24,440 bases of DNA from JAVBKV01 sp031553885 (GCA_031553885.1 JAVBKV010000006.1:1-24440), one strand, 5' to 3'; counted from the stretch's first letter, positions 13,384-22,413 are shown. Translations and numbers: made by a program. The notes: generated by a model from the sequence alone, not told the origin.

Positions 13384-14358
13384 TTATTTTTTCCTTTCGA
13401 TAATATAATCAACCAGTTCGATCAGGGCTGATTTGGCTTCTGATTCCGGAAAATCAGCCAAGAGAGAGAGGGCTTTTTGTTTGAATTCATCCATTTTAGC
13501 ATGGGCGTATTCGATTCCTTTTTGTGCTTTTGCGAAATCGATCAGTTGTTTGACATTTTCTGTCGTGAAATCCTGGCTTTGAATGATGGCCTGCATGGAT
13601 TCGGACTCTTTTTCCGGTGCAGTTTTCAGTGCATAAATGAGTGGGAGCGTGATTTTTCCTTCCCGGATATCATTTCCTGTTGGTTTTCCGATTTCTCCCT
13701 GGTCGAAATAATCGAAAATATCGTCCCGGATCTGGAAGCAAATCCCTAAGTATTCTCCAAATAAACGGAAGTTTTCAATGGTTTCTTTATCAGCTTCTGC
13801 AGATAAAGCTCCCATTTCGGAACAGGAAGCAAGCAGGATCGCTGTTTTTTTCCGGATAATATCAAAATACCGGTCTTCATCCACTATTTTTCCATTGGAT
13901 GAAATCAACTGGCTTAACTCTCCCTCTGCCAGGTTCTGAGCCAGGTTGGAGATAATTCCCAGTATGGGCAGGCTTTGTGACATGACAGCCCGGACAATAG
14001 CCAGAGAGAGAATATAATCGCCGAGTAACACCGAGACGCGATTGTCGTAAAGGGCATTGACCGAAGGCCTTCCCCGGCGTTCCTTGGTATCGTCCACCAC
14101 GTCGTCGTGGATAAGTGTTGCCGTATGCAAAAGCTCAAGGACAATCGCGTAATTAATTGTCTTCTGGTTGGTTTCTCCGCAAACTTTAGCCGTCAATAAT
14201 AACACAAGCGGGCGGATTCTTTTACCATTAACCCCACCTATGTAATCGATCATCGATTGAAAGTCAGAAGAGTGTCCTTGCAAAATTTCCATGTAAAGCT
14301 TGTTGAAAGCCTCCATTTCTTTTTCCACGGGTTTTGCAATTGAAGTACGCTTATCCAT
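13384..14358 (-). CDS. ispB: Long-chain all-trans polyprenyl diphosphate synthase
   Basis: A 324-residue enzyme that extends allylic diphosphates with isopentenyl diphosphate, in Bacteroidota most likely to make the side chain of menaquinone. Both Asp-rich motifs are present: LIHDDVVDDTKERRGRPS (82-99) and QIRDDIFDYFDQG (209-221). GGVNGKRIRPLVLLL (41-55) is the usual IPP-binding segment and GKPTGNDIREGKITLPLIYAL follows the second motif. I use the ATG at 14358. The longer frame from 14460 would put the promoter box at 14378-14385 inside the coding region and adds a hydrophobic stretch foreign to the family. Chain length cannot be fixed by eye, so the symbol ispB is the family name. It is divergent from polA. 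Confidence 0.92.
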   Translation of the reverse strand: MDKRTSIAKPVEKEMEAFNKLYMEILQGHSSDFQSMIDYIGGVNGKRIRPLVLLLTAKVCGETNQKTINYAIVLELLHTATLIHDDVVDDTKERRGRPSVNALYDNRVSVLLGDYILSLAIVRAVMSQSLPILGIISNLAQNLAEGELSQLISSNGKIVDEDRYFDIIRKKTAILLASCSEMGALSAEADKETIENFRLFGEYLGICFQIRDDIFDYFDQGEIGKPTGNDIREGKITLPLIYALKTAPEKESESMQAIIQSQDFTTENVKQLIDFAKAQKGIEYAHAKMDEFKQKALSLLADFPESEAKSALIELVDYIIERKK

Positions 14359-14377
14359 AATTCTTTGAAATAAAGCG

Positions 14378-14385
14378 CAAAGGTA
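14378..14385 (-). promoter_or_regulatory. -7 promoter box of the polyprenyl synthase gene
   Basis: The minus strand reads TACCTTTG, a match to TAnnTTTG, 19 nt before the ATG at 14358. It supports the shorter start. No -33 TTTG at the usual spacing was seen. Confidence 0.5.
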
Positions 14386-14438
14386 GTGAAAGGAAATGAA
14401 AAATGAAACCTGTAAAATGGAAAATGGAAATAAAGCAG

Positions 14439-14446
14439 TACATTTG
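14439..14446 (+). promoter_or_regulatory. -7 promoter box of polA
   Basis: TACATTTG matches TAnnTTTG, 29 nt before the polA ATG. It lies in the short divergent region shared with the polyprenyl synthase gene. Confidence 0.5.
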
Positions 14447-14475
14447 TTTTTGTAAAACAATTAAACCTGCTTTTT

Positions 14476-17253
14476 ATGAAGCTATTTCTTTTAGATGCTT
14501 ATGCATTGATTTACAGATCCTATTATGCTTTTATCAAAAGCCCACGGATCAATTCCAAAGGAAAAAATACTTCGGCTGTTTTCGGATTTGTCAATACACT
14601 GGAAGATATTTTGAAGAAAGAAAATCCGACCCACATCGGTGTGGCTTTCGATCCTTCGGGACCGACTTTCCGTCACGAAGCTTACGAGCAATATAAAGCA
14701 CAACGGGAAGAGACACCGGAAGTGATCCGTGAATCTGTTCCGGTTATCAAGGATATCATCCGGGCGTATAATATTCCTTTGTTGGAAGTTGCCGGTTATG
14801 AAGCCGATGATGTGATCGGAACTCTCGCCAAAGAAGCATCCAATGCCGGATTCGAAGTATTCATGATGACTCCCGATAAGGATTATGGACAGTTGGTCGA
14901 CGAGCATATTTTTATTTATAAACCAAAGTATGGCAGTTCCGAATTTGAAGTGTTAGGCGTGGAAGAAGTGAAGCGGAAATACGAACTGGAAAATCCCCTG
15001 CAGATGATCGACCTGTTGGGATTGATGGGAGACAAGTCCGATAACATCCCGGGATGTCCCGGCGTAGGGGAAGTGACTGCTAAAAAATTGATTGCTGAAT
15101 TCGGAAGCATCGAGAACCTGTTAAGCAACTCTTCCCAAATCAAAGGATCGTTGAAAGATAAGATTGAGAATAACCGGGACCTGATTCTTTTTTCCAAATT
15201 TCTCGCGACTATTAAAATCGATGTTCCGATCCGGTTCAATCCCGGAGAATTGAAACGGGAAAATCTGAATGAAGAAAAATTGAAATCGATTTTCGATGAA
15301 TTGGAATTCCGGAATCTTTCCTCCCGGGTTTTCGGGGAAGAAAAAAAGCAACCTCTCCCCTCCCCTAAAAATCATCCCGCTCAAGGGCTGCTCTTTGCCG
15401 AATTTGAAGCCAATGATACAGTTGAAAAAAAATATTCAACTCTCAGCGACTTGAAATCGATTTCTCATACGTATTATGTTCTTGATAATGAGAAAAAAAT
15501 ATCCGATTTAATCGAAAAAATCAAGGTTCATAAAAAAGTCTCATTTGACACGGAAACGACCGGAGTCGATCCCTTGTCGGCCGAATTGGTCGGAATGTCG
15601 TTCGCAATCGAAGAAAATGAAGCGTTTTATCTTTCGGTTCCGGAAAAAAAAGAAGATGCAAAAAGATTAGTGGAAAATTTCCGGGAGATCCTCGAAGATG
15701 AGTTGATTTTAAAAATCGGGCAAAATATTAAATACGATATCATCGTTTTGAAAAAATATGGGATTCAGGTGAAAGGTCAATTGTTCGATACGATGATTGC
15801 GCATTACCTGCTGAACCCCGAACTTCGTCACAACATGGATTACCTGGCTGAGACCTACCTCAACTATCAGACGATTCCGATTGAAGAATTGATCGGAGCA
15901 AAAGGAAAAAATCAACTGAGCATGCGGCAGGTGGCTTTACCGATTATTGCCGATTATGCGGCCGAAGATGCGGATGTTACTCTGAAACTGAAAAATATTT
16001 TTGAAAAGGATGTGGAGAAGAACAACCTTTCCCGGTTGTTTTATGAAATTGAAATGCCTCTTGTCCAGGTGCTGGCTGATATGGAAACAGCCGGAGTCAA
16101 ACTGGATGTGGAGGCCCTGAAGTTTTCTTCCCAGGAACTCACGGCTCAACTGATCGATCTGGAAGCTGAAATTTACCAGATGGCCGGGACCGAATTTAAT
16201 ATTAACTCGGCCAAACAGGTCGGTGAAATCCTGTTTGACCGGATGAAGATCGTGGATAAAGCCAAGAAAACAAAAACCGGACAATATACCACCAATGAGG
16301 AAGTGCTGGAAAGTATGCGCTCCAAGCATCCGATTGTCGGAAAACTGCTGGAGTACCGGGGCCTGAAAAAACTGCTCAGTACCTACATCGATGCCCTACC
16401 CTCGTTGATCAATCCTCAGACAGGGAAAATTCATACTACTTTCAATCAAACCGTTACTTCTACAGGACGTCTGAGCTCGACGAATCCGAACCTGCAGAAT
16501 ATTCCGATCCGGGATGCTGAGGGGAAGGAAATACGCCGGGCTTTCATTCCGGATCCGGATTGTGTTTTTTTCTCGGCCGACTATTCTCAGATCGAATTGC
16601 GCATTATGGCTCATCTGAGCGGCGATAAGAACATGATCGAGGCATTTGCCGGCGGACAGGATATTCATGCGGCTACAGCGGCTAAAATCTACAAAATTCC
16701 GATTGAAGAGGTTACTAAAGATATGCGCCGGAAAGCTAAAACGGCTAATTTCGGGATTATCTATGGAATTTCCGTATTCGGATTGGCCGAAAGACTGACG
16801 ATTCCCCGGTCGGAAGCCAAGGAACTGATTGACGGTTATTTTGAAACTTATCCGGACGTCAAGAAATATATGGATGAAAGCATTGAAAAGGCCCGTCACA
16901 ACGGTTATGTGGAAACGCTTTTCCATCGGAAACGCTTTCTGGCGGATATCAATTCCCGAAATGCTGTTGTACGCGGTTATGCGGAGCGAAATGCGATTAA
17001 TGCTCCGATCCAGGGATCTGCTGCTGATATTATAAAAGTAGCTATGGTCCGGATTTACAAGCGGTTTCAATTGGAAAATCTGCAATCAAAAATGATTTTA
17101 CAGGTGCATGACGAATTGAATTTCAATGTACCGGCTCATGAACTGGAACCGGTACGCAAAATTGTTATTGAAGAAATGGAAAATGCTATTCAGCTCCGGG
17201 TTCCGTTGGCTGCCGATTGCGGCTTCGGGCAAAACTGGCTGGAAGCGCATTGA
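14476..17253 (+). CDS. polA: DNA polymerase I with 5'-3' and 3'-5' exonuclease domains
   Basis: A 925-residue family A polymerase for repair and Okazaki fragment processing. Residues 1 to about 290 form the 5'-3' (FEN-like) nuclease: FLLDAYALIYRSYYAF, VAFDPSGPTFRHEAYEQYKA, AGYEADDVIGTLA, GDKSDNIPGCPGVGEVTAKKL (split across 185-204). Residues about 350-510 form a 3'-5' proofreading domain with intact catalytic residues: SFDTETTG (D358, E360), QNIKYD (416-421) and YAAEDADV (Y494, D498). Many bacterial PolA lack these, so proofreading is predicted to be active. The polymerase domain shows motif A DYSQIELRIMAHLSGD, motif B RRKAKTANFGIIYGIS and motif C QVHDELNF. The start at 14476 matches the family N-terminus and follows a -7 box by 29 nt. 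Confidence 0.97.
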   Translation: MKLFLLDAYALIYRSYYAFIKSPRINSKGKNTSAVFGFVNTLEDILKKENPTHIGVAFDPSGPTFRHEAYEQYKAQREETPEVIRESVPVIKDIIRAYNIPLLEVAGYEADDVIGTLAKEASNAGFEVFMMTPDKDYGQLVDEHIFIYKPKYGSSEFEVLGVEEVKRKYELENPLQMIDLLGLMGDKSDNIPGCPGVGEVTAKKLIAEFGSIENLLSNSSQIKGSLKDKIENNRDLILFSKFLATIKIDVPIRFNPGELKRENLNEEKLKSIFDELEFRNLSSRVFGEEKKQPLPSPKNHPAQGLLFAEFEANDTVEKKYSTLSDLKSISHTYYVLDNEKKISDLIEKIKVHKKVSFDTETTGVDPLSAELVGMSFAIEENEAFYLSVPEKKEDAKRLVENFREILEDELILKIGQNIKYDIIVLKKYGIQVKGQLFDTMIAHYLLNPELRHNMDYLAETYLNYQTIPIEELIGAKGKNQLSMRQVALPIIADYAAEDADVTLKLKNIFEKDVEKNNLSRLFYEIEMPLVQVLADMETAGVKLDVEALKFSSQELTAQLIDLEAEIYQMAGTEFNINSAKQVGEILFDRMKIVDKAKKTKTGQYTTNEEVLESMRSKHPIVGKLLEYRGLKKLLSTYIDALPSLINPQTGKIHTTFNQTVTSTGRLSSTNPNLQNIPIRDAEGKEIRRAFIPDPDCVFFSADYSQIELRIMAHLSGDKNMIEAFAGGQDIHAATAAKIYKIPIEEVTKDMRRKAKTANFGIIYGISVFGLAERLTIPRSEAKELIDGYFETYPDVKKYMDESIEKARHNGYVETLFHRKRFLADINSRNAVVRGYAERNAINAPIQGSAADIIKVAMVRIYKRFQLENLQSKMILQVHDELNFNVPAHELEPVRKIVIEEMENAIQLRVPLAADCGFGQNWLEAH

Positions 17254-17344
17254 AAATAAAAATACGTATGGATGTGGTTCCTCTTTCCATTATTATCGGG
17301 ATTTGTTCGTTTCAACGGTTCCGGAACTCTGATCGTATAGCCAA

Positions 17345-18037
17345 TTAAAAAGTTACAGTGTATTTATATATTTCAAGAGGTTTTAATGTCAATGTATCAT
17401 TTCTATCAGACAGGATACCGTCTTTCGTTGTAGAGAATTTTAAAATCACCGGTTGCTCTGCGGCTACTTCAATGGTGTTGGGGAAACTCAAAGGACCTAC
17501 GATATTCATTTCCTGTTTTCCGTCGACTCCTCCGAGAAATGTGTATGTACAAGCAAAGTAATCATTCGGTTTTATTTCCTTAGCATTAGTTGTCTGCATT
17601 TCAATGAAGGCTTTTTTAGGAATGGTATAATTGACATGTAGGGTGGTGTCCCTCTTCATTTTATTGGAATTGAAATAAGCCAGACCTGGTGATTCGTAGT
17701 AAATTTTTGTATCTATATCTTCTGCTACCAATGTAAAACTCCCTTCTCTCAGTTCACTATCCCTGACATTGAATTTCAAATCGTAATATCCGTTTTTATC
17801 TGTTCGGCCGGTTGCTTTTTTCCGTGTGAATGAATGCAGTAAATTGATAGCATCATTATTCCAATAGACAGTCATATTCTGGTTCGGAATAGGAGCGGTT
17901 CCGTTGGTCGTTGTTATACGGCCTGTGATCTGAATGCATTCGTTGCATTTTTTACTGTAGGCTAAGTCATCTTTCTCGCATCCTGAAAAGGTTAGAACTA
18001 AAGCAAATAAAAGTATGGAAAATACATTGTTTTTCAT
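17345..18037 (-). CDS. Hypothetical lipoprotein with a carboxypeptidase-like regulatory (Ig-fold) region
   Basis: A 230-residue predicted lipoprotein: MKNNVFSILLFALVLTFSGC with the lipidated Cys at position 20, followed by acidic EKDD. A short CNEC pair follows at about 32-35. Then ITGRITTTNGTAPIPNQNMTVYW, GRTDKNGYYDLKF (split as ITGRITTTNGTAP and GRTDKNGYYDLKF) match the start of the carboxypeptidase regulatory-like beta-sandwich often found in Bacteroidota surface proteins. The rest is beta-rich, ending LKPLEIYKYTVTF. It probably sits in the outer or inner membrane leaflet. It is transcribed divergently from glycerate kinase and converges on polA. No partner such as a SusC/SusD pair is present, and I cannot assign a function. 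No TAnnTTTG box was found upstream. Confidence 0.8.
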   Translation of the reverse strand: MKNNVFSILLFALVLTFSGCEKDDLAYSKKCNECIQITGRITTTNGTAPIPNQNMTVYWNNDAINLLHSFTRKKATGRTDKNGYYDLKFNVRDSELREGSFTLVAEDIDTKIYYESPGLAYFNSNKMKRDTTLHVNYTIPKKAFIEMQTTNAKEIKPNDYFACTYTFLGGVDGKQEMNIVGPLSFPNTIEVAAEQPVILKFSTTKDGILSDRNDTLTLKPLEIYKYTVTF

Positions 18038-18190
18038 CTTAATTCTCTTTTATTTATTGAATTATATTTCTTTTATGATTGCTGCATTAGCTTCGGGGAA
18101 ACATGCGGATCATCATTTTTCTTTTTCATTTAAAAGTTGAATCGATATCAATTAAATGCAAAACAATGGAAACGTTGCGAAAATATCGTA

Positions 18191-18198
18191 TAAATTTG
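18191..18198 (+). promoter_or_regulatory. -7 promoter box of glycerate kinase
   Basis: TAAATTTG matches TAnnTTTG and lies 15 nt before the ATG at 18214. It supports that start over the upstream ATG codons at 18103 and 18166. Confidence 0.45.
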
Positions 18199-18213
18199 CG
18201 AAAAAATGTGATT

Positions 18214-19353
18214 ATGCAAAAAATAATTATTGCCAGTGATAAATACAAAGGCTGCCTTTCTTCCATGGAAGTTGCGACTGCCATTGAAAAAGGGATTCTT
18301 TCTGTTTTTCCTTCCTGTGAGGTAATTAAGCTCCCTGTAGCGGATGGAGGAGATGGTACTATGGATGCCTTGGTAGAAGGAAGAAAAGGATCGTTCCGGA
18401 AACTGACGGTTATGAATCCGTTGATGTCTCCGGTTGAATCCCGGTATGGAATCCTGGACAATGGAAAAACGGCTGTGATTGAGATGGCCGCTGCCAGCGG
18501 ACTGGCGTTGATTCCGGAAGAAAAACGGAATCCGATGATTACAACTACTTATGGTACAGGACAATTGATATTGGATGCACTGGAACAAGGTTGTACGGAT
18601 TTTATAGTCGGAATAGGAGGAAGTGCTACGAATGATGCCGGGACCGGAATGCTCCAGGCCCTGGGATATAAGTTTCTGGATTATATGGGGAATGAGCTGG
18701 GACAGGGTGGACAAATCCTGGATCAAATCGCATCCATCGATGATTCGTGCCGGAGTACTCTTTTAGATAAAGCTGTGTTCCGGGTGGCCTGCGATGTGGA
18801 GACTGTTTTTTCAGGGGAAAAGGGAGCTGCATTTGTTTTCGCTCCGCAGAAAGGGGCTGATTTAAATAGGACAAAAACATTGGATCAGGGTTTAAAGCAT
18901 TTTGCTTCAATTATTCGTAATACATTACACAAAGATATTGAGCAGGTTCCGGGGGCCGGAGCTGCCGGTGGAATGGGAGGGGGGATGTTGGCTTTCCTGA
19001 ATGCGACCTTGGTGCCTGGTATTCAGTTGGTATTGGATTGTCTTCGATTTGAAGATTACCTGAGAGGCGCCGATTGGGTCATTACAGGTGAAGGTCGTAT
19101 GGATACTCAGACAGCCATGGGAAAAGTACCCCAGGGAATCGTGACGGTTGCCGGTAAGCATAAAGTGCCTGTTCTGGCTTTGGCCGGAAGCATTGAAAAC
19201 CCGGAAGCAATCAATGAAATCGGTATTACGGCTGCTTTTTCCATTGTGCCCGGTCCGGTTTCCCTCGAGGAGGCCATGAATCCCGAAACAACCCGGAAAA
19301 ATTTATACCGGACTACCAGGCAGTTGTTTTCACTCGTAAAAGTAATTTCTTAA
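18214..19353 (+). CDS. Glycerate kinase (type II, GarK/GlxK family)
   Basis: A 379-residue enzyme that phosphorylates glycerate with ATP (to 2-phosphoglycerate in the studied members). It starts MQKIIIASDKYKGCLSSMEV, the near-invariant family N-terminus (xIAxDxFKGxLsS; here Tyr replaces Phe). Other landmarks are VIKLPVADGGDGTMDAL, EMAAASGLALI, TYGTGQLILDAL, FIVGIGGSATNDAGTGMLQALG, VPGAGAAGGMGGGMLAFL, and DWVITGEGRMDTQT near the C-terminus. The longer frame from 18103 adds 37 atypical residues and includes the promoter box, so I reject it. The gene appears monocistronic, with ychF beginning under its own promoter 177 nt downstream. The chemistry is firm at family level; D-glycerate use is expected from homologues. 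Confidence 0.94.
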   Translation: MQKIIIASDKYKGCLSSMEVATAIEKGILSVFPSCEVIKLPVADGGDGTMDALVEGRKGSFRKLTVMNPLMSPVESRYGILDNGKTAVIEMAAASGLALIPEEKRNPMITTTYGTGQLILDALEQGCTDFIVGIGGSATNDAGTGMLQALGYKFLDYMGNELGQGGQILDQIASIDDSCRSTLLDKAVFRVACDVETVFSGEKGAAFVFAPQKGADLNRTKTLDQGLKHFASIIRNTLHKDIEQVPGAGAAGGMGGGMLAFLNATLVPGIQLVLDCLRFEDYLRGADWVITGEGRMDTQTAMGKVPQGIVTVAGKHKVPVLALAGSIENPEAINEIGITAAFSIVPGPVSLEEAMNPETTRKNLYRTTRQLFSLVKVIS

Positions 19354-19492
19354 CTTTTCATCCGGACCCTTTTCTTTTTCCTTTTTAAGGTGCGGCATCA
19401 TTTTTGATAAGGGAAATGAACAGAGAGGTCGGATGGAGTTCCTGCCTATGGATGAGATAAATGAAAAGGGCATTTTTTCAAAAAAGAAAACG

Positions 19493-19500
19493 TATCTTTG
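19493..19500 (+). promoter_or_regulatory. -7 promoter box of ychF
   Basis: TATCTTTG matches TAnnTTTG, 30 nt before the ychF ATG. A run of T at 19473-19478 sits where the -33 element would be but is not TTTG. Confidence 0.5.
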
Positions 19501-19530
19501 CACTCTTAATTTTTAAATTTTTGTTTTAAA

Positions 19531-20634
19531 ATGGCTTTACAATGCGGTATTGTTGGTCTTCCTAATGTCGGGAAATCAACCCTTTTCAATTGTCTTTCCA
19601 ATGCAAAGGCACAAGCAGCTAATATTCCTTTTTTTACGATAGAACCGAATGTGGGTGTAATTACTGTTCCCGATGAACGGTTGAATAAACTGGCGGAATT
19701 CGTGAATCCTCAACGGATTGTTCCGACTACAGTTGAGATCGTCGATATTGCAGGATTGGTAAAAGGAGCCAGCAAAGGAGAAGGATTAGGAAATAAATTT
19801 TTAGCCAATATACGGGAAACCGATGCTATTTTGCATGTGTTGAGGTGTTTTGACGATGAAAATGTAACGCATGTCGACGGATCGGTGAATCCGGTACGGG
19901 ATAAAGAGATCATTGATTTTGAACTGCAACTGAAAGACCTGGAAACCATTGATTCCCGGATTGCGAAGGTACAAAAACAAGCTCAGACCGGAGGAGATAA
20001 GCAGGCCAAACAGGCGTATGATGTGCTGGTTCGCTACAAAGAAGCCCTCGAACAGGGAAAATCGGCCCGTACGGTAACTTTTGAAACGAAAGACGAAGAA
20101 AAAATAGCCCGGGAATTATATCTCCTGACCGCCAAGCCGGTGTTGTACGTCTGCAATGTGGACGAGGCTTCTGCAATAAAAGGAAATAAATATGTGGATA
20201 TGGTCCGGGAGGCGATTAAGGAAGAAAATGCCGAATTACTGATTGTAGCAGCCAAAATCGAATCGGAAATAGCGGAATTTGAGACGTATGAAGAGCGTGA
20301 AATGTTTCTTTCGGAAATCGGATTGTCCGAGTCAGGGGTAGCCCGGTTGATCAAAGCGGCTTATAAGCTGTTGAACCTGGAAACTTATTTTACGGCCGGA
20401 GTGCAGGAAGTCCGGGCCTGGACTTACCTGAGAGGAAGCAAAGCGCCTCAATGCGCCGGCGTGATTCATACGGATTTTGAAAAAGGATTTATTCGCGCAG
20501 AGGTTATAAAATATATGGATTATGTCCAGTATGGTTCTGAAAGTGCATGTAAAGAGGCAGGAAAGATGAACATTGAAGGGAAAGAATACGTTGTCCAGGA
20601 TGGAGATGTGATGCATTTTCGATTCAATGTTTAA
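19531..20634 (+). CDS. ychF: Redox-regulated ATPase YchF (OLA1 family)
   Basis: A 367-residue Obg-related P-loop protein. The Walker A is GLPNVGKSTLFNCLSNA (8-24). The G3 region reads VEIVDIAGLVKGASKGEGLGNKFL (split as VEIVDIAGLVK and GASKGEGLGNKFL). The G4 position reads YVCNVDE rather than NKxD, the change that makes this family prefer ATP over GTP. A coiled-coil region (about 130-200) and a C-terminal TGS domain (TYLRGSKAPQCAGVIHTDFE, YVVQDGDVMHFRFNV) complete the usual layout. YchF/OLA1 binds ribosomes and is linked to stress responses and translation initiation. The DUF3078 gene starts 22 nt later, so the two may be co-transcribed. Confidence 0.96.
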   Translation: MALQCGIVGLPNVGKSTLFNCLSNAKAQAANIPFFTIEPNVGVITVPDERLNKLAEFVNPQRIVPTTVEIVDIAGLVKGASKGEGLGNKFLANIRETDAILHVLRCFDDENVTHVDGSVNPVRDKEIIDFELQLKDLETIDSRIAKVQKQAQTGGDKQAKQAYDVLVRYKEALEQGKSARTVTFETKDEEKIARELYLLTAKPVLYVCNVDEASAIKGNKYVDMVREAIKEENAELLIVAAKIESEIAEFETYEEREMFLSEIGLSESGVARLIKAAYKLLNLETYFTAGVQEVRAWTYLRGSKAPQCAGVIHTDFEKGFIRAEVIKYMDYVQYGSESACKEAGKMNIEGKEYVVQDGDVMHFRFNV

Positions 20635-20656
20635 TGGTTAAATGTCGTTATTATTT

Positions 20657-21541
20657 ATGAGAACAAAAATTACTCTATTTCTGGTTGCCCTGGCCGGATT
20701 ATTTTTAAATGCACAGGCGCAGGATATTGCTCCAAAGGATACTTCATACTGGAAGCTTTCCGGAATTACCGGGATCAATTTTTCTCAAACAGCATTGGTT
20801 AACTGGTCAGCCGGAGGGGATAATGCTGTGGCATCTAACTTCTACCTGAATGGTTCGTTGGATTATGCCAAGGATAAATGGGCCTGGGATAATGACCTGG
20901 TTCTTGAATATGGACTGATCTATTCGGACGAATATGATTGGAGAAAGAGTTCTGATAAAATATCTTTTACTACGAAACTGGGACATCAGATCAATAAAAA
21001 ATTCTACTATTCGTTGTTAGGTGATTTCAATACCCAATTTGCCAAGGGGTATAATTATCCGAATACCCAAAATTATATTTCCAATTTTATGGCTCCCGCT
21101 TATGCGAACCTGGCGCTTGGGGTCGATTTCAAACCGAATGATTCTTTCAGTTTGTTTTATTCTCCGGCTACTGTCCGTTTTCTTTTTGTGCTGGATGATT
21201 CGTTGTCCAATGCGGGTGCTTTCGGGATTGACAAAGGAGATAATATCCAGGTAGAGGCCGGTACGCTGTTAAAAGCGTCGTTGAAAAAAACGATCATGAC
21301 CAACGTCGATCTTATTTCCAAGCTGGATATGTTTACTCCTTACAACGAATCCTTCGGGAATGTCGATATCAACTGGGAAATGTTGTTTAGTTTCAAGATC
21401 AATAAAGTGTTGACTTCCACGCTCAGTACCACTCTGAGATACTATGATAAAGAGCATTACATCAGCGCCAAGGGGGTTGATGAAGGTCCGAAACTGCAGT
21501 TTAAGGAAATTTTTGGATTGGGGGTCGCTTATCATTTTTAG
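20657..21541 (+). CDS. DUF3078 family exported protein
   Basis: A 294-residue protein from the ATG at 20657, chosen over 20642 because it starts a clean signal peptide MRTKITLFLVALAGLFLNAQ, with cleavage near AQA-QD (residues 20-23). The mature part begins DTSYWKLSGITGINFSQTAL and contains NWSAGGDNAVASNFYLNGSL, DKWAWDNDLVLEYGL and WRKSSDKISFTTKLGHQ, the pattern of DUF3078, a family almost confined to Bacteroidota. The alternating hydrophobic strands and the C-terminal FGLGVAYHF suggest an outer membrane beta-barrel. The function is unknown. It follows ychF by 22 nt, and I saw no separate promoter. Confidence 0.87.
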   Translation: MRTKITLFLVALAGLFLNAQAQDIAPKDTSYWKLSGITGINFSQTALVNWSAGGDNAVASNFYLNGSLDYAKDKWAWDNDLVLEYGLIYSDEYDWRKSSDKISFTTKLGHQINKKFYYSLLGDFNTQFAKGYNYPNTQNYISNFMAPAYANLALGVDFKPNDSFSLFYSPATVRFLFVLDDSLSNAGAFGIDKGDNIQVEAGTLLKASLKKTIMTNVDLISKLDMFTPYNESFGNVDINWEMLFSFKINKVLTSTLSTTLRYYDKEHYISAKGVDEGPKLQFKEIFGLGVAYHF

Positions 21542-21601
21542 GTATTTTTATTTAGGATAACTTTAACATAACGTAATTTATTTACTAATTTTTAAGAATG
21601 T

Positions 21602-22393
21602 ATGAAAAAGATTGTTGTATTGTTTTCAATAGTAGCATTTTGTGCTCTTAATGTTAACGCTCAGTTCAGTAAGAATCTGAAAAATGTTGGAAAATCAGTT
21701 GCAAAAGCGGCTGGAGATGTTGCCGGAGACCTCGCATCTGATGTAGCCGCCAACAAAGTAGCTGACAACATTATTGTTTTTATGGATAAAAATAATACTG
21801 TTTCTGCTGATAACAGCGAATATACCAAACGGTTGGCCAAACTGGTAGGAACAAACTATGTTTCTGTTGATGGACTTGCTTTGAATTATAAGGTTTATGA
21901 AAATCCGGAAATTAATATCCTGTCTTGTGCAAATGGATGTATCCGTATTTATTCAGGCATGATGGATGCTTTGGAAGATGATGAATTACTGGCAATCATT
22001 GCCAATCAGATCGGTCATATTGTGAATAAAGACTGTCGTGATAATCTGGTGAAAGTAGCTAAAGAGGAGAATGCCAGTAATGCAGCCGGTGCTCAGTTGG
22101 AGAAAATGCTTTCTTTTTCAGGCGAAAAACTAGGAACAGTAGTGAATGAACTGATCCAGATCCCTTATACTGAAGATCAAAGTAAAAAAGCGGATAAATA
22201 TGCTGTTGCTTTATTGAAGAAAAATGGAATCGCTTCTTCTGCTTTGGTTTCAGCTTTGGAGAAATTTGCAGTAATGGAAGATAATGATAAGCTTGCTGAA
22301 GCAGACGATACGATAGAACTTAGTTCTGCATTGAAGTTTAATAAAGTGAACTCAAGCAACAAGGCCCGTTCTTATTGGGTAGAGTCTATGTAA
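21602..22393 (+). CDS. Exported M48-like protein lacking the HExxH zinc site (probable pseudoprotease)
   Basis: A 263-residue protein with a signal peptide (MKKIVVLFSIVAFCALNVNA, cleavage before Q21). An Ala/Val-rich helix follows (KSVAKAAGDVAGDLASDVAA). The core follows the M48 peptidase pattern: NYKVYENPEINILSCANGCIRIYSGMM (split as NYKVYENPEINILSC and ANGCIRIYSGMM), DDELLAIIANQIGHIVNKD, and SKKADKYAVALLKKNGI. In active M48 enzymes the second segment contains HExxH. Here it is N135-Q136-I-G-H139, so the first zinc His and the catalytic Glu are both changed. The Glu expected three residues before the conserved AD (197-198) is Ser194. It should therefore not be an active metalloprotease. The frame is intact and strongly maintained, so a binding or chaperone role is possible. 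A good terminator follows. Confidence 0.85.
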   Translation: MKKIVVLFSIVAFCALNVNAQFSKNLKNVGKSVAKAAGDVAGDLASDVAANKVADNIIVFMDKNNTVSADNSEYTKRLAKLVGTNYVSVDGLALNYKVYENPEINILSCANGCIRIYSGMMDALEDDELLAIIANQIGHIVNKDCRDNLVKVAKEENASNAAGAQLEKMLSFSGEKLGTVVNELIQIPYTEDQSKKADKYAVALLKKNGIASSALVSALEKFAVMEDNDKLAEADDTIELSSALKFNKVNSSNKARSYWVESM

Positions 22394-22413
22394 TAGTAGT
22401 TTATCTTTTATAC

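Noticed and set aside
14097..14110. CCACG/CGTGG inverted repeat resembling part of a parS palindrome
   Set aside because: It lies within the polyprenyl synthase gene and is produced by the codons for the DDVVDD motif; the central CACGTG is missing.
14359..14460. N-terminal extension of the polyprenyl diphosphate synthase with a hydrophobic stretch
   Set aside because: It spans the intergenic region with the -7 box at 14378-14385; the family starts at about MDKRTSIAKPVEKEM.
17268..17348. 26-codon frame between polA and the lipoprotein gene
   Set aside because: It has no recognisable start signal or similarity and overlaps the end of the convergent lipoprotein gene; chance is the simplest explanation.
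18103..18213. N-terminal extension of glycerate kinase
   Set aside because: It lies upstream of the -7 box at 18191-18198 and before the near-invariant family N-terminus.
19354..19530. 177-nt gap after glycerate kinase, examined for tRNA, small RNA or terminator
   Set aside because: Only the ychF -7 box is supported; no stable hairpin with a U-tract and no cloverleaf was seen.
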